DNA of 64,000 nucleotides from Xenorhabdus griffiniae (GCF_001028135.1 NZ_LDNM01000012.1:37068-101067); one strand, 5' to 3'; positions 1 through 10,452 are shown, counted from the stretch's first letter. Notes: generated by a model not told the origin, from the sequence alone. Numbers and translations: made by a program.

Positions 1-430
1 GGCTAAAACAGAGGTTACGGATCGTGTGAAAGGATTGAATTCCGGTGCCGATGATTACCTGACTAAGCCTTTTGATTTTCAGGAATTGGAAGCCCGTATT
101 CGTGCATTGTTACGCCGTAGTTCAGCTATACCACAAGAAGCACAGAAATTTGGTTCATTAGCTTATGAAGGCGAAGGGTATTTTGTACTGAACAATGTAC
201 TGCTGGCACTGACACCCAGAGAATTGTCTGTTTTAACAACACTATTTTATCGTCGGGGGCGTCCGGTCTCTAAACAGCAACTGTTTGAGCAAGTGTTTTC
301 TCTATCGGATGAGGCAAATCCACAAAGCATAGAGCTATATGTTCATCGGTTGCGGAAAAAATTAATCGACAGTGATGTAGAAATCAGGACATTACGTGGA
401 TTGGGATATCGATTGGAGCGGCTGGCATAA
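1..430 (+). CDS. OmpR-family response regulator (3' part)
   Basis: C-terminal part of a two-component response regulator; the reading frame (codons from base 2) is open through the left edge, so the true start and phosphoacceptor Asp lie outside the window. Visible are the end of the receiver domain, with the GADDYLTKPF block containing the conserved switch-region Lys, and a winged-helix DNA-binding domain ending in the usual pattern (SIELYVHRLRKKL, then IRTLRGLGYRL). The stop overlaps the start of the sensor kinase gene, so the two are translationally coupled. The kinase type suggests a TctD-like partner that controls organic-acid uptake genes. No such target is visible here, so the regulon is unknown. 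Confidence 0.9.
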   Translation, partial: AKTEVTDRVKGLNSGADDYLTKPFDFQELEARIRALLRRSSAIPQEAQKFGSLAYEGEGYFVLNNVLLALTPRELSVLTTLFYRRGRPVSKQQLFEQVFSLSDEANPQSIELYVHRLRKKLIDSDVEIRTLRGLGYRLERLA

Positions 431-1863
431 TGAAGTATCTGAAAGTACCGCGATCGTTATTCCACCAATTATTGCTGTTTCTGGGCGTCCCTTTACTATT
501 ATTGGGTTGTGTTTCTGTTTATAGCCAGTATATCGGTGTGAAAAATGCGGCTATGCTGGCTTATGACAGAACACTGCTTGCTTCAGCAAGAACAGTCGCT
601 GAACGTTTGACTGTCAGAGAGCAAAATTTGCTCGTTGATGTACCTTATGTTGTTTTGGACAGTTTCGAACGCAATACAAATGATCGCCTGTACTATCAGG
701 TCATATCGCCGAAAGGCAAGACGATTTCCGGTTATGACGACCTCCCGCGAATACCGCAGAACGTCCAGCGTTCACCCTTGTATACGGCACTGGCTTATTT
801 TTATGATGCGGAATATCAGGGGCAGCCTATACGAGTAGTGGGGTTATACCAACCCGTCAATGAAGGCAACATAATGGGGATGGCATTGATATTGGTGGCG
901 GAAACTGTATCTTCCCGCCAATATATGGCTCAACAGTTACTGCTGTCTTCGCTGGTTAATCAGGGGACGGTCGTATTGTTGACATTACTCCTTGCTTACA
1001 TTCTGCTCAGGCTCCTGCTGAAACCGTTGCGGAAGCTTTCAGGCATTATGAGCCTCCGTTCTGCTAATGATCTAACACCATTACCAAATATTTTACCGTG
1101 GTCCGAACTTGTTCCCTTACTGCACTCGCTTAACCGATATATTGGGCGGTTGGGTTTAATGGTTGAACGCCAGGAGCGATTCAGTGCGGATGCTTCTCAT
1201 CAACTGAGAACCCCTTTAGCGGTATTGAAAACACAAGTTGCGGTAGCACGTGGCAACCCGGCTTCAGAACAGCGGGATAGCATACTGACGGCAATTGATA
1301 AGAGTTTGGATAATATGATCTTGCTGACTGATCGTCTGCTGCAACTTTCACAACTTAGAGTGCATGAAAAAGAGGCAATACAAAATTATCAGCCGGTCAA
1401 TATCGTGGCGCTGTTGCAACAAGTCTGCTTTTCTCGCTTACAGCAGGCAGAAAGCAAAAACATTGACTTAGGTTACGAAGGGGAAGATGCCTTAGGGATC
1501 AGAGGCGATCCGCTATTGTTAGCCGAAATGTGCGCTAACTTGCTGGACAATGCCATCAAATATACCCCGCAAATGGGAGTGGTAACGGGAAGGGTGAGTA
1601 TAATGCCAGATAAAAAACACGCTTGCCTTGAGATCGATGATTCAGGGTCGGGTATCGCCCAGGAAGATATTCATCAATCGCTAATGGCATTTAACCGTTT
1701 GGACAACGCCGCCGGGCTGGAGGGGGCAGGATTAGGGCTGACTATTGTTAAAGAAATTTGCCAGTATCACCGTGCCACTCTCCAGCTTTTACCCAGTGAG
1801 GTATTGGGGGGATTATTGGTAAGAATTGTGTTCAGGCTTTCTGCGTGTGAGCGGGATGCGTAA
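430..1863 (+). CDS. Sensor histidine kinase, TctE-like
   Basis: Membrane sensor kinase of 477 aa that should phosphorylate the regulator encoded just upstream (4-base stop/start overlap TAATG). An N-terminal membrane segment (about residues 13-33) is followed by a periplasmic region beginning with AYDRTLLASARTVAERL, which resembles the sensor domain of TctE-type kinases. A second membrane segment lies near residues 172-195. The catalytic core is complete: H-box ASHQLRTPL (about residue 258), N-box NLLDNAIKYTP, G1 DDSGSGI and G2 GAGLGLTIVKEI. TctE kinases sense tricarboxylates, but the ligand cannot be read from this sequence. The 3' end overlaps the convergent transporter gene by 51 bases. 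Confidence 0.9.
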   Translation: MKYLKVPRSLFHQLLLFLGVPLLLLGCVSVYSQYIGVKNAAMLAYDRTLLASARTVAERLTVREQNLLVDVPYVVLDSFERNTNDRLYYQVISPKGKTISGYDDLPRIPQNVQRSPLYTALAYFYDAEYQGQPIRVVGLYQPVNEGNIMGMALILVAETVSSRQYMAQQLLLSSLVNQGTVVLLTLLLAYILLRLLLKPLRKLSGIMSLRSANDLTPLPNILPWSELVPLLHSLNRYIGRLGLMVERQERFSADASHQLRTPLAVLKTQVAVARGNPASEQRDSILTAIDKSLDNMILLTDRLLQLSQLRVHEKEAIQNYQPVNIVALLQQVCFSRLQQAESKNIDLGYEGEDALGIRGDPLLLAEMCANLLDNAIKYTPQMGVVTGRVSIMPDKKHACLEIDDSGSGIAQEDIHQSLMAFNRLDNAAGLEGAGLGLTIVKEICQYHRATLQLLPSEVLGGLLVRIVFRLSACERDA

Positions 1864-2715
1864 CTGTTGCGCAAGTATCACACCCGCTAACACAATGCCA
1901 CCCCCAATTAAGTGGTAACTGTGCATTTCCTCATGAAGAGCCACGATAGCAATGATGGCAGTAAATACAGGTGCCAGGTTCATAAAAATAGACGTCATAT
2001 CTGCGCCAATGCGGGTGACACCTTGTATCCACAAATAGGGCGCAAGAATGGAAGCGGGAATGCCAGCAAACAGAACAAGGGAAAGATTATCGGCTGTTAA
2101 CTGAACATTGTCCGTTATCATAAAATTAGGCAGAAGCAATAAAACGCCAAACCCAATTTGTACATAGAGTGATTGCCAGTTGGGTAATGGAATTGCCCAG
2201 CGTTTGGTTAAAACCCCATATAAGGCATAAGAAGCGGCGGCAATAAACATCATCACTTCCCCAATCCCCAGGCCATGTTGCAATAATGAAGCGGGTTCCC
2301 CTTTGCTGACCAGCCACACAAGGCCAAACAGAGATAACACGGTGCCGAGAGTGATACCAACAGTGGGGGTAACCCGTAAGGCAAAGATACTGATAATGAC
2401 GGTTAATAAAGGTATCAAGGAAGTGAAAATGCCGATGATTGTCGCGCTGACGGTGTGAGCGGCATAATAGGCCAGGCTTTGGTTAAGTACCATACCCAGA
2501 GAACCCAAAATCAGTAGCTTCCACCAATATTGGACAACGATTTTCCGCTGCTTTAGGGCTGGCAATAAGAGAAAAGGCGTCAGGGCCAGAAAGGCAATAA
2601 ACCAGCGGTAGAAAGAAATTGCAGCAGGTTCAATCAGGGTGGCAGCCGCTTTGCTGACAACGGCATTGACTGACCAGATCAACACCGCGACGAGGGGGAA
2701 TAATAAGTTCTTCAT
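1813..2715 (-). CDS. EamA/DMT-family inner membrane transporter
   Basis: Hydrophobic protein of 300 aa with about ten membrane segments arranged as two similar halves, typical of the EamA drug/metabolite transporter family. The first half opens with LFPLVAVLIWSVNAVVSKAA; the second contains the GVLTKRWA and TSIFMNLAPVFTAI blocks. Members export amino acids, metabolites or drugs, and the substrate here is unknown. The gene converges on the sensor kinase gene with a 51-base tail-to-tail overlap. No operon partner is visible on its strand. Confidence 0.88.
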   Translation of the reverse strand: MKNLLFPLVAVLIWSVNAVVSKAAATLIEPAAISFYRWFIAFLALTPFLLLPALKQRKIVVQYWWKLLILGSLGMVLNQSLAYYAAHTVSATIIGIFTSLIPLLTVIISIFALRVTPTVGITLGTVLSLFGLVWLVSKGEPASLLQHGLGIGEVMMFIAAASYALYGVLTKRWAIPLPNWQSLYVQIGFGVLLLLPNFMITDNVQLTADNLSLVLFAGIPASILAPYLWIQGVTRIGADMTSIFMNLAPVFTAIIAIVALHEEMHSYHLIGGGIVLAGVILAQQLRIPLTRRKPEHNSYQ

Positions 2716-2755
2716 TGAGTGAAATTATTCATGTAAGTAAATCGTTTAGTGAGTC

Positions 2756-2860
2756 TATACCAATCCAACTTCAAGATGCGTGTTATATTTTCCCGCTGCG
2801 CGGGGAAATATAAGGCCTCGCGTCGTCTTGCGGATTGCGACCTGAAGTTCATCGAGTATA
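2756..2860. repeat. Dispersed palindromic element, full copy 1
   Basis: About 105 bases bounded by TATAC and GTATA, with imperfect terminal inverted repeats (CAATCCAACTTCAAG-type at the left, CCTGAAGTTCATCGA at the right) and an inner GC hairpin (TTTTCCCGC ... GCGGGGAAA). Two related copies occur at 39492-39561 and 41371-41475. The structure is that of a non-coding MITE or ERIC-like element. It lies between the transporter gene start and pdxB, so it may enter either transcript's leader. Confidence 0.85.
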
Positions 2861-2870
2861 AGGGCATATA

Positions 2871-2944
2871 GGTTTTCTGTGAATATAGCTTTTCTGTGAA
2901 TATAGGTTTTCTGTGAATATAGGTTTTCTGTGAATATAGGTTTT
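2871..2944 (+). repeat. 17-bp tandem repeat, 4.3 copies
   Basis: Four consecutive 17-base units GGTTTTCTGTGAATATA (unit 2 starts GC instead of GG) at 2871, 2888, 2905 and 2922, plus six bases of a fifth. The array directly abuts the dispersed element and ends about 60 bases before the pdxB start, so it sits in the pdxB promoter or leader region. Unit length and absence of spacers exclude CRISPR. Confidence 0.9.
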
Positions 2945-3002
2945 ATGCAGATAAAATGGCAGAATAGTGGATCACGCCCATTTAAGCCATTGGATGAGAA
3001 AA

Positions 3003-4130
3003 GTGAAAATCTTAGTTGATGAAAATATGCCTTATGCTGAACAGCTCTTCCAGCAATTAGGTGAAGTGCAGGCAATTCCAGGACGCCCGGTGCCTGAAGG
3101 AATTTTGGAACATGCCGATGCCTTTATGGTTCGATCTGTCACTAAAGTCAATGAATCGTTGTTGCAAGGCAGTTCGGTGAAATTTGTCGGAACTGCCACT
3201 GCGGGAATGGATCATGTTGATCAGCAATGGTTATCTCAGGCAGGGATTGGTTTTTCCGCCGCCCCTGGATGTAACGCTATTGCCGTGGTTGAGTATGTCT
3301 TCTCGGCATTGATGCTATTGGCTGAACGAGATCAATTTCAGCTGAAAGACAAGACTGTCGGTATAGTCGGTGTTGGTAATGTCGGGGGGCGTTTAGCTGA
3401 TCGACTGGCGGCTTTGGGCGTGAAGACGTTACTGTGCGATCCTCCTCGGGCAGATCGGGGTGATGAAGGGGCGTTTTGGCCGTTAGAAAAATTGGTGCAA
3501 GAAGCGGATATTCTGACTTTCCATACACCACTTAATCACTCTGGCCCATACCAGACGTATCATTTGGCTGATGCAGAATTACTTTCTGCATTACCGGATA
3601 ACCGTATTTTAATTAATGCCAGCCGTGGCGAGGTGGTTGATAATCAAGCGTTACTTTCCGCGCTGCAAAATGGCAAAAAGTTACGCACAGTGCTTGATGT
3701 TTGGGAGCCAGAGCCTAACCTTTCTCTACCCCTGTTAGCGTTAGTGGATATTGCGACTCCACATATTGCTGGTTATACCCTGGAAGGCAAAGCACGGGGT
3801 ACAACTCAGGTTTTTGAGGCCTATTGTGAGTTCCTGGGGCAACCTCGCAAGACAGCGTTGGCTGATCTGTTGCCGACACCTGATTTCAGTCAGGTCACAG
3901 TACGGGGGGATGTGACACAAAGTCTCCTCAAGCGTTTGATGCATTTAGTGTATGATGTGCGCCGTGATGATGCACCTTTACGTCAGGTTGCGGATCAACA
4001 AGGTGCTTTTGATCGATTACGCAAATACTATCCAGAACGGCGGGAATGGTCTTCCCTGACCGTGCATTGTGACTCAGAAGAGAGTGCTCAATTACTGTCC
4101 AAAATTGGATTTAACGCAAAAGTCATTTAA
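3003..4130 (+). CDS. pdxB: Erythronate-4-phosphate dehydrogenase
   Basis: Oxidises 4-phosphoerythronate in the deoxyxylulose-5-phosphate-dependent pathway to pyridoxal phosphate (cytoplasmic). It is a D-2-hydroxyacid dehydrogenase: an N-terminal [12 protein letters not shown] block, an NAD-binding [20 protein letters not shown] motif, the conserved [13 protein letters not shown] segment with its Arg, the DVWEPEP segment and a TPHIAGYT block with the catalytic His. The start is taken as GTG 3003 because the product then begins at the family's usual position (375 aa). An in-frame ATG at 2994 would add three residues. It leads the pdxB-usg-truA-dedA-accD block, with a 54-base gap to usg. Confidence 0.95.
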   Translation: MKILVDENMPYAEQLFQQLGEVQAIPGRPVPEGILEHADAFMVRSVTKVNESLLQGSSVKFVGTATAGMDHVDQQWLSQAGIGFSAAPGCNAIAVVEYVFSALMLLAERDQFQLKDKTVGIVGVGNVGGRLADRLAALGVKTLLCDPPRADRGDEGAFWPLEKLVQEADILTFHTPLNHSGPYQTYHLADAELLSALPDNRILINASRGEVVDNQALLSALQNGKKLRTVLDVWEPEPNLSLPLLALVDIATPHIAGYTLEGKARGTTQVFEAYCEFLGQPRKTALADLLPTPDFSQVTVRGDVTQSLLKRLMHLVYDVRRDDAPLRQVADQQGAFDRLRKYYPERREWSSLTVHCDSEESAQLLSKIGFNAKVI

Positions 4131-4184
4131 TACAGGCAGGAATCCCTGTCTGTCAGCAAAATAAAAGAAGTGGAGAAAACCAAC

Positions 4185-5195
4185 ATGTCAGAAGGTTGGA
4201 GTATTGCGCTTTTGGGTGCAACGGGCGCAGTAGGTGAAGCGATATTGGCGTTATTACAGGAACGTCAATTTCCGGTTGGTGAACTGCATCTTCTTGCCAG
4301 TGAGCAAAGTGCTGGAAAGATCCAGCGTTTTAACGGAAAAAACATCACAGTTCGTGATGTGGCAGAATTTGACTGGTCACAGGTACAACTCGCCTTTTTT
4401 GCCGCTACGATGGAAATAACGGCACAACATATTGAAAAAGCAACAGAATCTGGCTGTCTGGTGATTGATAGTAGCGGCTTATTTACAGCAGAACCCGATG
4501 TGCCTCTGGTTGTTCCTGGCGTTAACCCGTACGCATTGGCTGAATATCGTAACCGTAATATCATTGCGGTGGCAGATAGCTCAACAAGTCAGGTTCTGAC
4601 AGCCATCAAACCATTAATCGATGCGGCAGGCATTGCCCGTTTACATTTGACCAACATATTGCCAGTTTCTGTTCATGGTAAAGCCGCTATTGATGAACTG
4701 GCAGGTCAGAGTGCCCGCTTATTGAATGGCATTCCACCAGATGAAGGCTATTTCAGCAAACAACTGGCTTTCAATTTACTGCCTTTGCTGCCAGATGCAG
4801 AAGGTGTGGTGCGTGAAGAGTGCCGTATTGTCGATCAGGTTCGCAAGGTATTGCAGGATGAAGGATTGCCGGTTTCTGTCAGTTGCGTCCAATCCTCCGT
4901 TTTTTATGGCATTGCGCAAATGGTGAGTGTGGAAACACTGCGTCCGATTGGTATCGAAGAAGCTCGTGGTGAGTTTGAGCGCTTTGAAGAAATTCGGGTT
5001 TCAGAAGAGGGGGATTACCCGACGCCGGTAACGGATGCTTCGGGCAGCGATAGTTTGAGCATAGGTTGTCTGCGCAATGATTATGGTCTGCCAGAGATGC
5101 TGCAATTCTGGTCAGTTGCCGATAATATCCGTTTCGGCGGTGCCTTGATGGCGGTTGAAATCGCCGAGAAACTGATGCAGGAGCAATTTTACTGA
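4185..5195 (+). CDS. usg: Aspartate-semialdehyde dehydrogenase-like protein Usg
   Basis: Member of the aspartate-semialdehyde dehydrogenase superfamily, as found between pdxB and truA in enterobacteria. The N-terminal Rossmann motif [13 protein letters not shown] is present, followed by VIDSSGLF and the VPGVNPYAL block. At the position of the catalytic Cys of true Asd enzymes the sequence reads [12 protein letters not shown], with no Cys. This matches Usg proteins, which are not thought to replace Asd. The start is ATG 4185 ([11 protein letters not shown]), preceded by TGGAG. The stop overlaps the truA start by one base. The physiological role is not established. Confidence 0.92.
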   Translation: MSEGWSIALLGATGAVGEAILALLQERQFPVGELHLLASEQSAGKIQRFNGKNITVRDVAEFDWSQVQLAFFAATMEITAQHIEKATESGCLVIDSSGLFTAEPDVPLVVPGVNPYALAEYRNRNIIAVADSSTSQVLTAIKPLIDAAGIARLHLTNILPVSVHGKAAIDELAGQSARLLNGIPPDEGYFSKQLAFNLLPLLPDAEGVVREECRIVDQVRKVLQDEGLPVSVSCVQSSVFYGIAQMVSVETLRPIGIEEARGEFERFEEIRVSEEGDYPTPVTDASGSDSLSIGCLRNDYGLPEMLQFWSVADNIRFGGALMAVEIAEKLMQEQFY

Positions 5196-6034
5196 TGTCT
5201 GATACAGAGCTGAGTCAGTCTGTGCCAGAGGCAAAAAAAGTAAAAATTGCACTGGGGATTGAATATGACGGCAGTCGATATTATGGTTGGCAGCGTCAGC
5301 AAGAAGTGAAAAGCGTGCAGGAGTGTCTGGAAAAAGCCCTGTCGAAAGTCTCGAATGAGCCGATTTCAGTTTTTTGTGCGGGCAGAACGGATGCGGGAGT
5401 ACACGCAACTGGGCAGGTTGTGCATTTTGAAACCTCAGCCCAACGTAAAGATGCAGCCTGGACAATGGGGGTCAATACCCATTTGCCACCGGATATTGCA
5501 GTACGTTGGGTTAAAACGGTGGATGATGAGTTCCATGCCCGTTTCAGTGCTACCGCTCGTCGTTATCGCTATGTGATTTTCAACCATCGTTATCGTCCGG
5601 CGGTATTGGAGCACGGCGTCACGCATTTTCATTATCCATTGGATGAGAAAAAAATGCATGAAGCGGCACAAAGCTTGTTGGGCGAAAATGATTTTACCTC
5701 TTTCCGGGCAGTGCAGTGCCAATCCAATTCACCGTGGCGCAATATGATGCATATTAACGTGAGTCGGCACGGGCACTATATTGTCGTGGACATTAAGGCG
5801 AATGCTTTCGTGCATCACATGGTACGCAATATCGTTGGCAGCTTGCTGGAGATTGGTTGTGGTCACCAGGATATTGGCTGGATGGCTGAATTATTGGCAC
5901 TGAAAGACAGGACAAAAGCGGCCGCCACTGCCAAGGCTGAAGGCTTATATTTAGTCGCTGTGGATTATCCTGAGCGTTTTGGTTTACCTGAACCCATCAT
6001 GGGACCCCTGTTTCTGGCAAATCATTTAATCTGA
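5195..6034 (+). CDS. truA: tRNA pseudouridine(38-40) synthase
   Basis: Isomerises uridines 38-40 of the tRNA anticodon stem-loop to pseudouridine. The catalytic motif [18 protein letters not shown] is intact, including the essential Asp. The N-terminal [14 protein letters not shown] block and the ARRYRYVI and [17 protein letters not shown] motifs are also present. Length 279 aa, slightly longer than the 270 aa of E. coli TruA because of an acidic, Lys-rich N-terminal extension. The start codon overlaps the usg stop (TGATG), indicating translational coupling. Confidence 0.96.
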   Translation: MSDTELSQSVPEAKKVKIALGIEYDGSRYYGWQRQQEVKSVQECLEKALSKVSNEPISVFCAGRTDAGVHATGQVVHFETSAQRKDAAWTMGVNTHLPPDIAVRWVKTVDDEFHARFSATARRYRYVIFNHRYRPAVLEHGVTHFHYPLDEKKMHEAAQSLLGENDFTSFRAVQCQSNSPWRNMMHINVSRHGHYIVVDIKANAFVHHMVRNIVGSLLEIGCGHQDIGWMAELLALKDRTKAAATAKAEGLYLVAVDYPERFGLPEPIMGPLFLANHLI

Positions 6035-6080
6035 CATTTTCGAATAGTGGCAGGGATGTTCGGTCATCACGAGGAATATT

Positions 6081-6779
6081 ATGGAGTTTTTGACTCATTT
6101 TGTTGATTTTGCGAAATTCATTGTCGATTTTATTTTACACATTGATGCCCATTTAGCTGAATTGGTGGCCCTTTATGGTGATTGGGTTTATGGCATCCTA
6201 TTTCTGATTATATTTTGTGAAACAGGTTTAGTGGTCACGCCATTTTTGCCCGGGGATTCCTTGCTGTTCGTGGCTGGCGCACTCTCGGCATTAGATTCCA
6301 ATGATCTGAATGTACACATCATGGTGGCTTTGATGCTGACGGCCGCGATTATTGGTGACGCTATAAACTATACCATTGGCAGAGTTTTTGGTGAGAAATT
6401 ATTTACCAACCCAAATTCAAAGATTTTTCGCCGTAGTTATTTAGATAAAACCCATGAATTTTATGAAAAACATGGCGGAAAAGCCATAATCTTGGCTCGG
6501 TTTGTGCCAATTATTAGAACGTTTGCCCCGTTCGTTGCCGGAATGGGGAAAATGTCTTACCGCCACTTTGCTGCTTATAATGTCATCGGTGCATTTATCT
6601 GGGTGCTATTATTCACTTATGCCGGTTATTTATTTGGTGATATGCCCGTTATACAGCAAAATCTGAAATTATTGATTGTTGCTATTATTTTTATTTCTAT
6701 TCTGCCAGGCATCATAGAAATTTGGCGTCATCGTCGCGCTGCATCGAAAAAAGCAACAGGCAGTGCAGTAGATAAATAG
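6081..6779 (+). CDS. dedA: DedA-family inner membrane protein
   Basis: Integral membrane protein of 232 aa of the DedA superfamily, linked to membrane homeostasis, lipid-carrier recycling and envelope stress. Visible are the [20 protein letters not shown] block, [13 protein letters not shown], the conserved [23 protein letters not shown] region with its Arg residues, and a C-terminal hydrophobic helix followed by a basic tail. It keeps the usual position between truA and accD. Confidence 0.94.
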   Translation: MEFLTHFVDFAKFIVDFILHIDAHLAELVALYGDWVYGILFLIIFCETGLVVTPFLPGDSLLFVAGALSALDSNDLNVHIMVALMLTAAIIGDAINYTIGRVFGEKLFTNPNSKIFRRSYLDKTHEFYEKHGGKAIILARFVPIIRTFAPFVAGMGKMSYRHFAAYNVIGAFIWVLLFTYAGYLFGDMPVIQQNLKLLIVAIIFISILPGIIEIWRHRRAASKKATGSAVDK

Positions 6780-6907
6780 ACGATAGATAAATCGACAACC
6801 GTAAACAGGTTTGAGCAGTTTTTTATCCACACTGCAATGGCATTGTGGTTTAATGGCACGTAAAACAAAAGCTGGCAGCAGCCAGATTCAGACGGAAAGG
6901 TTCATTA

Positions 6908-7855
6908 ATGAGCTGGATTGAAAAGATTCTAAACAAAAGCAAAATCATACAAACTCGTAAGGCAAGTATCCCTGAAGGAGTTTGGACAAAATGCGACAGT
7001 TGCAGTCAAGTACTTTATCGTGCTGAATTAGAGCGTAACCTTGAAGTGTGTCCAAAATGTGGCCACCACATGCGCATTTCAGCCCGTAAGCGATTGCATT
7101 CATTTTTGGATGAAGGCACTGGCACAGAATTAGGCAGTGAACTGGAACCGAAAGATATCCTGAAATTCCGCGATACCAAAAAATACAAAGATCGCTTAGT
7201 CGCTGCCCAGAAGCAGACGCAAGAAAAAGATGCAATTATCGTCATGAAAGGTAAGCTGCATGATATGCCCGTTGTGGCTGGTGCGTTTGAGTTCAATTTT
7301 ATGGCCGGTTCAATGGGTTCTGTGGTTGGTGCGCGTTTTGTGCGTGCCGTTGAACAGGCGCTGGAAGACAACTGTCCATTTGTCTGTTTTACCACCAGTG
7401 GTGGCGCTCGTATGCAGGAAGCATTGATGTCACTGATGCAGATGGCAAAAACCAGTGCGGCGCTGGCAAAAATGCAACATCGTGGTTTGCCTTATATCTG
7501 TGTGTTGACCCACCCGACAATGGGGGGGGTAACGGCAAGTCTGGGGATGCTGGGTGATATCAATATCGCTGAACCTAAGGCATTGGTTGGCTTTGCTGGT
7601 CCTCGTGTCATCGAGCAGACAGTGCGTGAAAAATTGCCGGAAGGTTTCCAGCGCAGTGAATTCCTGCTGGAGAAAGGTGCGATTGATATGATCGTACGTC
7701 GTCCAGAGATGCGCGATAAAGTTGCCAGCCTGCTTGCCATGTTGACCCACAAACCTCATCCGGGCACAAAAGCAGAGCCAGTAGAAGCAATCGTTGTTGA
7801 TTCTGCTGATGTCGAAGCTGATATAAACATCACTCCTAATAAAGAAGATGTCTGA
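6908..7855 (+). CDS. accD: Acetyl-CoA carboxylase carboxyltransferase subunit beta
   Basis: Beta subunit of the carboxyltransferase that, with AccA, transfers carboxyl from biotin to acetyl-CoA to form malonyl-CoA for fatty-acid synthesis. The N-terminal zinc ribbon is intact (CDSC at residues 28-31, CPKC at 47-50). The crotonase-like core contains [21 protein letters not shown] and [17 protein letters not shown]. Length 315 aa is close to the E. coli 304 aa. Its last codons overlap the folC start by 8 bases, so the two are translationally coupled. Malonyl-CoA supply also bears on the fatty-acyl chain expected on the PAX peptide, though this is only context. Confidence 0.97.
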   Translation: MSWIEKILNKSKIIQTRKASIPEGVWTKCDSCSQVLYRAELERNLEVCPKCGHHMRISARKRLHSFLDEGTGTELGSELEPKDILKFRDTKKYKDRLVAAQKQTQEKDAIIVMKGKLHDMPVVAGAFEFNFMAGSMGSVVGARFVRAVEQALEDNCPFVCFTTSGGARMQEALMSLMQMAKTSAALAKMQHRGLPYICVLTHPTMGGVTASLGMLGDINIAEPKALVGFAGPRVIEQTVREKLPEGFQRSEFLLEKGAIDMIVRRPEMRDKVASLLAMLTHKPHPGTKAEPVEAIVVDSADVEADINITPNKEDV

Positions 7856-9146
7856 TATTTCACAAATTCCTCAAGCCACGTCGTCACTCATGACGTGGCT
7901 TTCCTATCTGGAAAACCTGCATACCAAAGCCATTGATATGGGGCTTGAACGTGTGGGTAAACTGGGCCGCCAGTTAGGTTTATTGAAACCGGCTCCAAAA
8001 GTTATCACGGTATCAGGCACCAATGGCAAGGGAACCACCTGCCATGCCCTGGAATCTGTTTTTCTGGCCGCGGGGCTTAACGTCGGCGTGTACAGTTCCC
8101 CGCATTTAGTACGCTACACCGAAAGGGTGCGTATTCAGGGGAAAGAACCCGCAGAACAAGATTTCTGCCGTGTATTTGCCGCGATTGAAGCGCAGCGTGG
8201 CGACATCTCATTAACCTATTTTGAATATGGCACATTGGCAGCCTTACAGCTTTTTGAAGAAGCTGCTCTTGATGTTGTGATTTTGGAAGTCGGGCTGGGT
8301 GGTCGTTTGGATGCCACCAATATTGTTGATGCCGATATTGCCGCAATCACCAGTATTGCACTGGATCATACGGATTGGTTGGGAGCCGATCGTGAACACA
8401 TTGGCCGTGAAAAAGCGGGCATTTTCCGCCGTGGACATTTTGCGGTGGTGGGTGAACCTGAGATGCCTCACTCAATTGCTGAAGTTGCGGATGAATTGGG
8501 GGCTAAACTCTTTCGCCGTGGCGTTGACTGGCATTTCTCACAGCAAGAAAATAGCTGGAACTGGCGAAGCGATAAGCAACAATTCAATGAGTTACCTTTA
8601 CCGAATTTGCCGTTAGCAAATGCTGCAACTGCAATGGGGGTGATCGATTGCTTGTTGCAGCAGGATGACAAAGTCAGCCGGGCCATTGATGAACAAGCAA
8701 TCCATGCAGGGCTAAGAAATGCGCAATTACCGGGGCGTTTCCAAATTGTCAGGGAAAATCCGCTGGTCATTTTGGATGTGGCTCATAATCCACATGCTGC
8801 GGGCTATCTGGTGCAAAAACTGGCAGAATGGACTCGTTCTCCAGACAGTAAGATCCGGGGTGTGGTTGGCATGTTGGGAGATAAAGACATAGCAGGGACA
8901 CTTGCCTGTCTTTCTCAACAAATTGATGAATGGTATTGCGCATCATTGCATGAACTGAGGGGAGCAGAAGCCGATGTACTGGCTGGACATCTTGTGCAGG
9001 CGAGGACATTCCCCGAAGTAAAAACAGCCTGGCAGCAGGCAATGAACGATGCATCAGTGCAAGATATTATCGTGGTTTGTGGCTCTTTCCACACTGTTGC
9101 ACATGTCATGGAAGCACTGGAGGAGGGCAAGGAAAGTGGCCAGTAA
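7848..9146 (+). CDS. folC: Bifunctional folylpolyglutamate/dihydrofolate synthase
   Basis: Adds glutamate to dihydropteroate (forming dihydrofolate) and to reduced folates (forming polyglutamates). It is a Mur-ligase-type ATP-dependent enzyme of 432 aa: P-loop [15 protein letters not shown] near residue 57, [27 protein letters not shown] and the C-terminal-domain [15 protein letters not shown] motif. The start overlaps accD by 8 bases and the end overlaps dedD by 11 bases, consistent with a tightly coupled accD-folC-dedD unit. Confidence 0.96.
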   Translation: MSDISQIPQATSSLMTWLSYLENLHTKAIDMGLERVGKLGRQLGLLKPAPKVITVSGTNGKGTTCHALESVFLAAGLNVGVYSSPHLVRYTERVRIQGKEPAEQDFCRVFAAIEAQRGDISLTYFEYGTLAALQLFEEAALDVVILEVGLGGRLDATNIVDADIAAITSIALDHTDWLGADREHIGREKAGIFRRGHFAVVGEPEMPHSIAEVADELGAKLFRRGVDWHFSQQENSWNWRSDKQQFNELPLPNLPLANAATAMGVIDCLLQQDDKVSRAIDEQAIHAGLRNAQLPGRFQIVRENPLVILDVAHNPHAAGYLVQKLAEWTRSPDSKIRGVVGMLGDKDIAGTLACLSQQIDEWYCASLHELRGAEADVLAGHLVQARTFPEVKTAWQQAMNDASVQDIIVVCGSFHTVAHVMEALEEGKESGQ

Positions 9147-9822
9147 ATTCCAAAATCGCTTGGTTGGCACCATTGTTCTCGTTGCATTGGGTGTCATTGT
9201 CCTGCCTATGATTTTTGATGGCGATAAGAAATATAACGAAGATCAATTTGCTTCAATTCCTTTGGTGCCAAAACCGGGTGATGAAGAGGATATTGACGCG
9301 ATCCCACCCTTGACACAAAACATGCCGTCTACACCGCCTGAGGGTGCTGCGGAAGCAATGCAATCACAGGAGCAAGAGCCAGATATAGATATGTTGTCCC
9401 GTCTATCGCCTTCAGAGCCAATAACAGCACCTCCTGTCACGCAAGATCCTAAAACAGGGGGGCAACCTGAGTCATCTTCTCAACAGAAAGTGGCAACTAA
9501 ACCACAGGTTAAACCGGAACCTCGTATTGAAAGCCAGCCAGAAACCAAACCTAAACCGAAGCCAACCGAGCAAGCCCCTCAGGCAACGGCATATGTTGTT
9601 CAGCTTGGCGCGTTAAAAAATGCGGGCAAGGTTGACGAAATAGTGGCAAGGCTGCGTCTTTCCGGGCATCAGGTATATACAGTGCCTTCTTCTCCGGCAC
9701 AGGGACAGTTAACCCGGATCTATGTCGGGCCGAATGCATCAAGGCAGGCACTGGAATCTATTTTGTCCGAATTAAGAGAACTTACGGGATTACAAGGGCA
9801 GATCAAAAATTATAAGCCATAA
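9136..9822 (+). CDS. dedD: Cell-division SPOR-domain protein DedD
   Basis: Septal protein that binds denuded peptidoglycan at the division site. From GTG 9136 the product starts [15 protein letters not shown], the family's usual N-terminus, so upstream in-frame starts inside folC are not used. Layout: a short cytoplasmic end, a membrane helix at about residues 9-28, a Pro/Glu/Gln-rich periplasmic linker (about residues 30-150) and a C-terminal SPOR domain (about residues 155-228, starting AYVVQLGALKNAGKV). Length 228 aa against about 220 in E. coli. Confidence 0.94.
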   Translation: MASKFQNRLVGTIVLVALGVIVLPMIFDGDKKYNEDQFASIPLVPKPGDEEDIDAIPPLTQNMPSTPPEGAAEAMQSQEQEPDIDMLSRLSPSEPITAPPVTQDPKTGGQPESSSQQKVATKPQVKPEPRIESQPETKPKPKPTEQAPQATAYVVQLGALKNAGKVDEIVARLRLSGHQVYTVPSSPAQGQLTRIYVGPNASRQALESILSELRELTGLQGQIKNYKP

Positions 9823-9892
9823 TCTGATTGGCACAGCAAATGCGGTTTGTTTACCTGCCGGAAATTATTTTCAGTAGCGTGATGAATCTACT

Positions 9893-9908
9893 ACGCAAAC
9901 GTTTTCGT
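9893..9908 (+). promoter_or_regulatory. PurR operator upstream of cvpA-purF
   Basis: ACGCAAACGTTTTCGT matches the 16-base PurR consensus (ACGCAAACGTTTTCNT) at every fixed position. It lies 55 bases before the cvpA start. A TAGAAT hexamer at 9916-9921 is a candidate -10 element, so PurR bound here would cover the promoter. Purine excess should therefore repress cvpA-purF as in E. coli. Confidence 0.9.
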
Positions 9909-9963
9909 TTTCTGTTAGAATGCGCCCGACCTGAATGTCGGGGGCCTGTTTTTGGATTAAAAT

Positions 9964-10452
9964 ATGGTCTGGATTGATTATACGATCATTGCCATCATTG
10001 GTTTCTCGGCACTGGTTAGCTTGATTCGGGGTTTTGTTCGCGAAGCGCTCTCCCTGATGACGTGGGGCTGTGCTTTCTTTGTTGCAAGCCACTTCTATAC
10101 TTATTTGGCGGCTTATTTTACCCGCCTTGAGGATGAACTGGTGCGCAATGGGATAGCGATTGCTATCTTATTTATTGCAACACTGATTATTGGCGCGGTA
10201 GTAAACTATGTCATTGGTTCACTTGTTCAGCGAACGGGCCTGTCAGGCACTGATCGGGTCCTGGGGATCTGCTTTGGCGCCTTGCGTGGTGTCTTGGTGG
10301 TGTCTGCCATTCTGTTTATTGCAGACTCTTTCACGCCACTGCCCAAAAGCCAGGATTGGCAACAATCACAACTGATCCCACAGTTTAGTCAAATTATCAG
10401 GTGGTTTTTTGACTACCTACAAAGTGCGTCGAGTTTCCTGCCGGAGAGATAA
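9964..10452 (+). CDS. cvpA: Colicin V production protein CvpA
   Basis: Inner membrane protein of 162 aa with four predicted membrane segments (about residues 5-23, 30-50, 62-85 and 100-120). CvpA is needed for colicin V production in E. coli and is linked to envelope stress tolerance. Typical blocks are [22 protein letters not shown] at the start and [15 protein letters not shown] in the middle. It is first in the PurR-controlled cvpA-purF unit, with 32 bases to the purF start. Confidence 0.94.
   Translation: MVWIDYTIIAIIGFSALVSLIRGFVREALSLMTWGCAFFVASHFYTYLAAYFTRLEDELVRNGIAIAILFIATLIIGAVVNYVIGSLVQRTGLSGTDRVLGICFGALRGVLVVSAILFIADSFTPLPKSQDWQQSQLIPQFSQIIRWFFDYLQSASSFLPER

Noticed and set aside
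2871..2944. CRISPR-like array
   Set aside because: Units are 17 bases, directly abutting, with no spacers and no cas genes nearby.
2755..3075. 106-codon minus-strand ORF over the repeat region
   Set aside because: It translates the dispersed element and the 17-bp tandem repeat and runs into pdxB antisense. No family features.
4185..5195. Functional aspartate-semialdehyde dehydrogenase (asd)
   Set aside because: The catalytic Cys position is Ser/Thr and the gene lies between pdxB and truA, which identifies it as usg.
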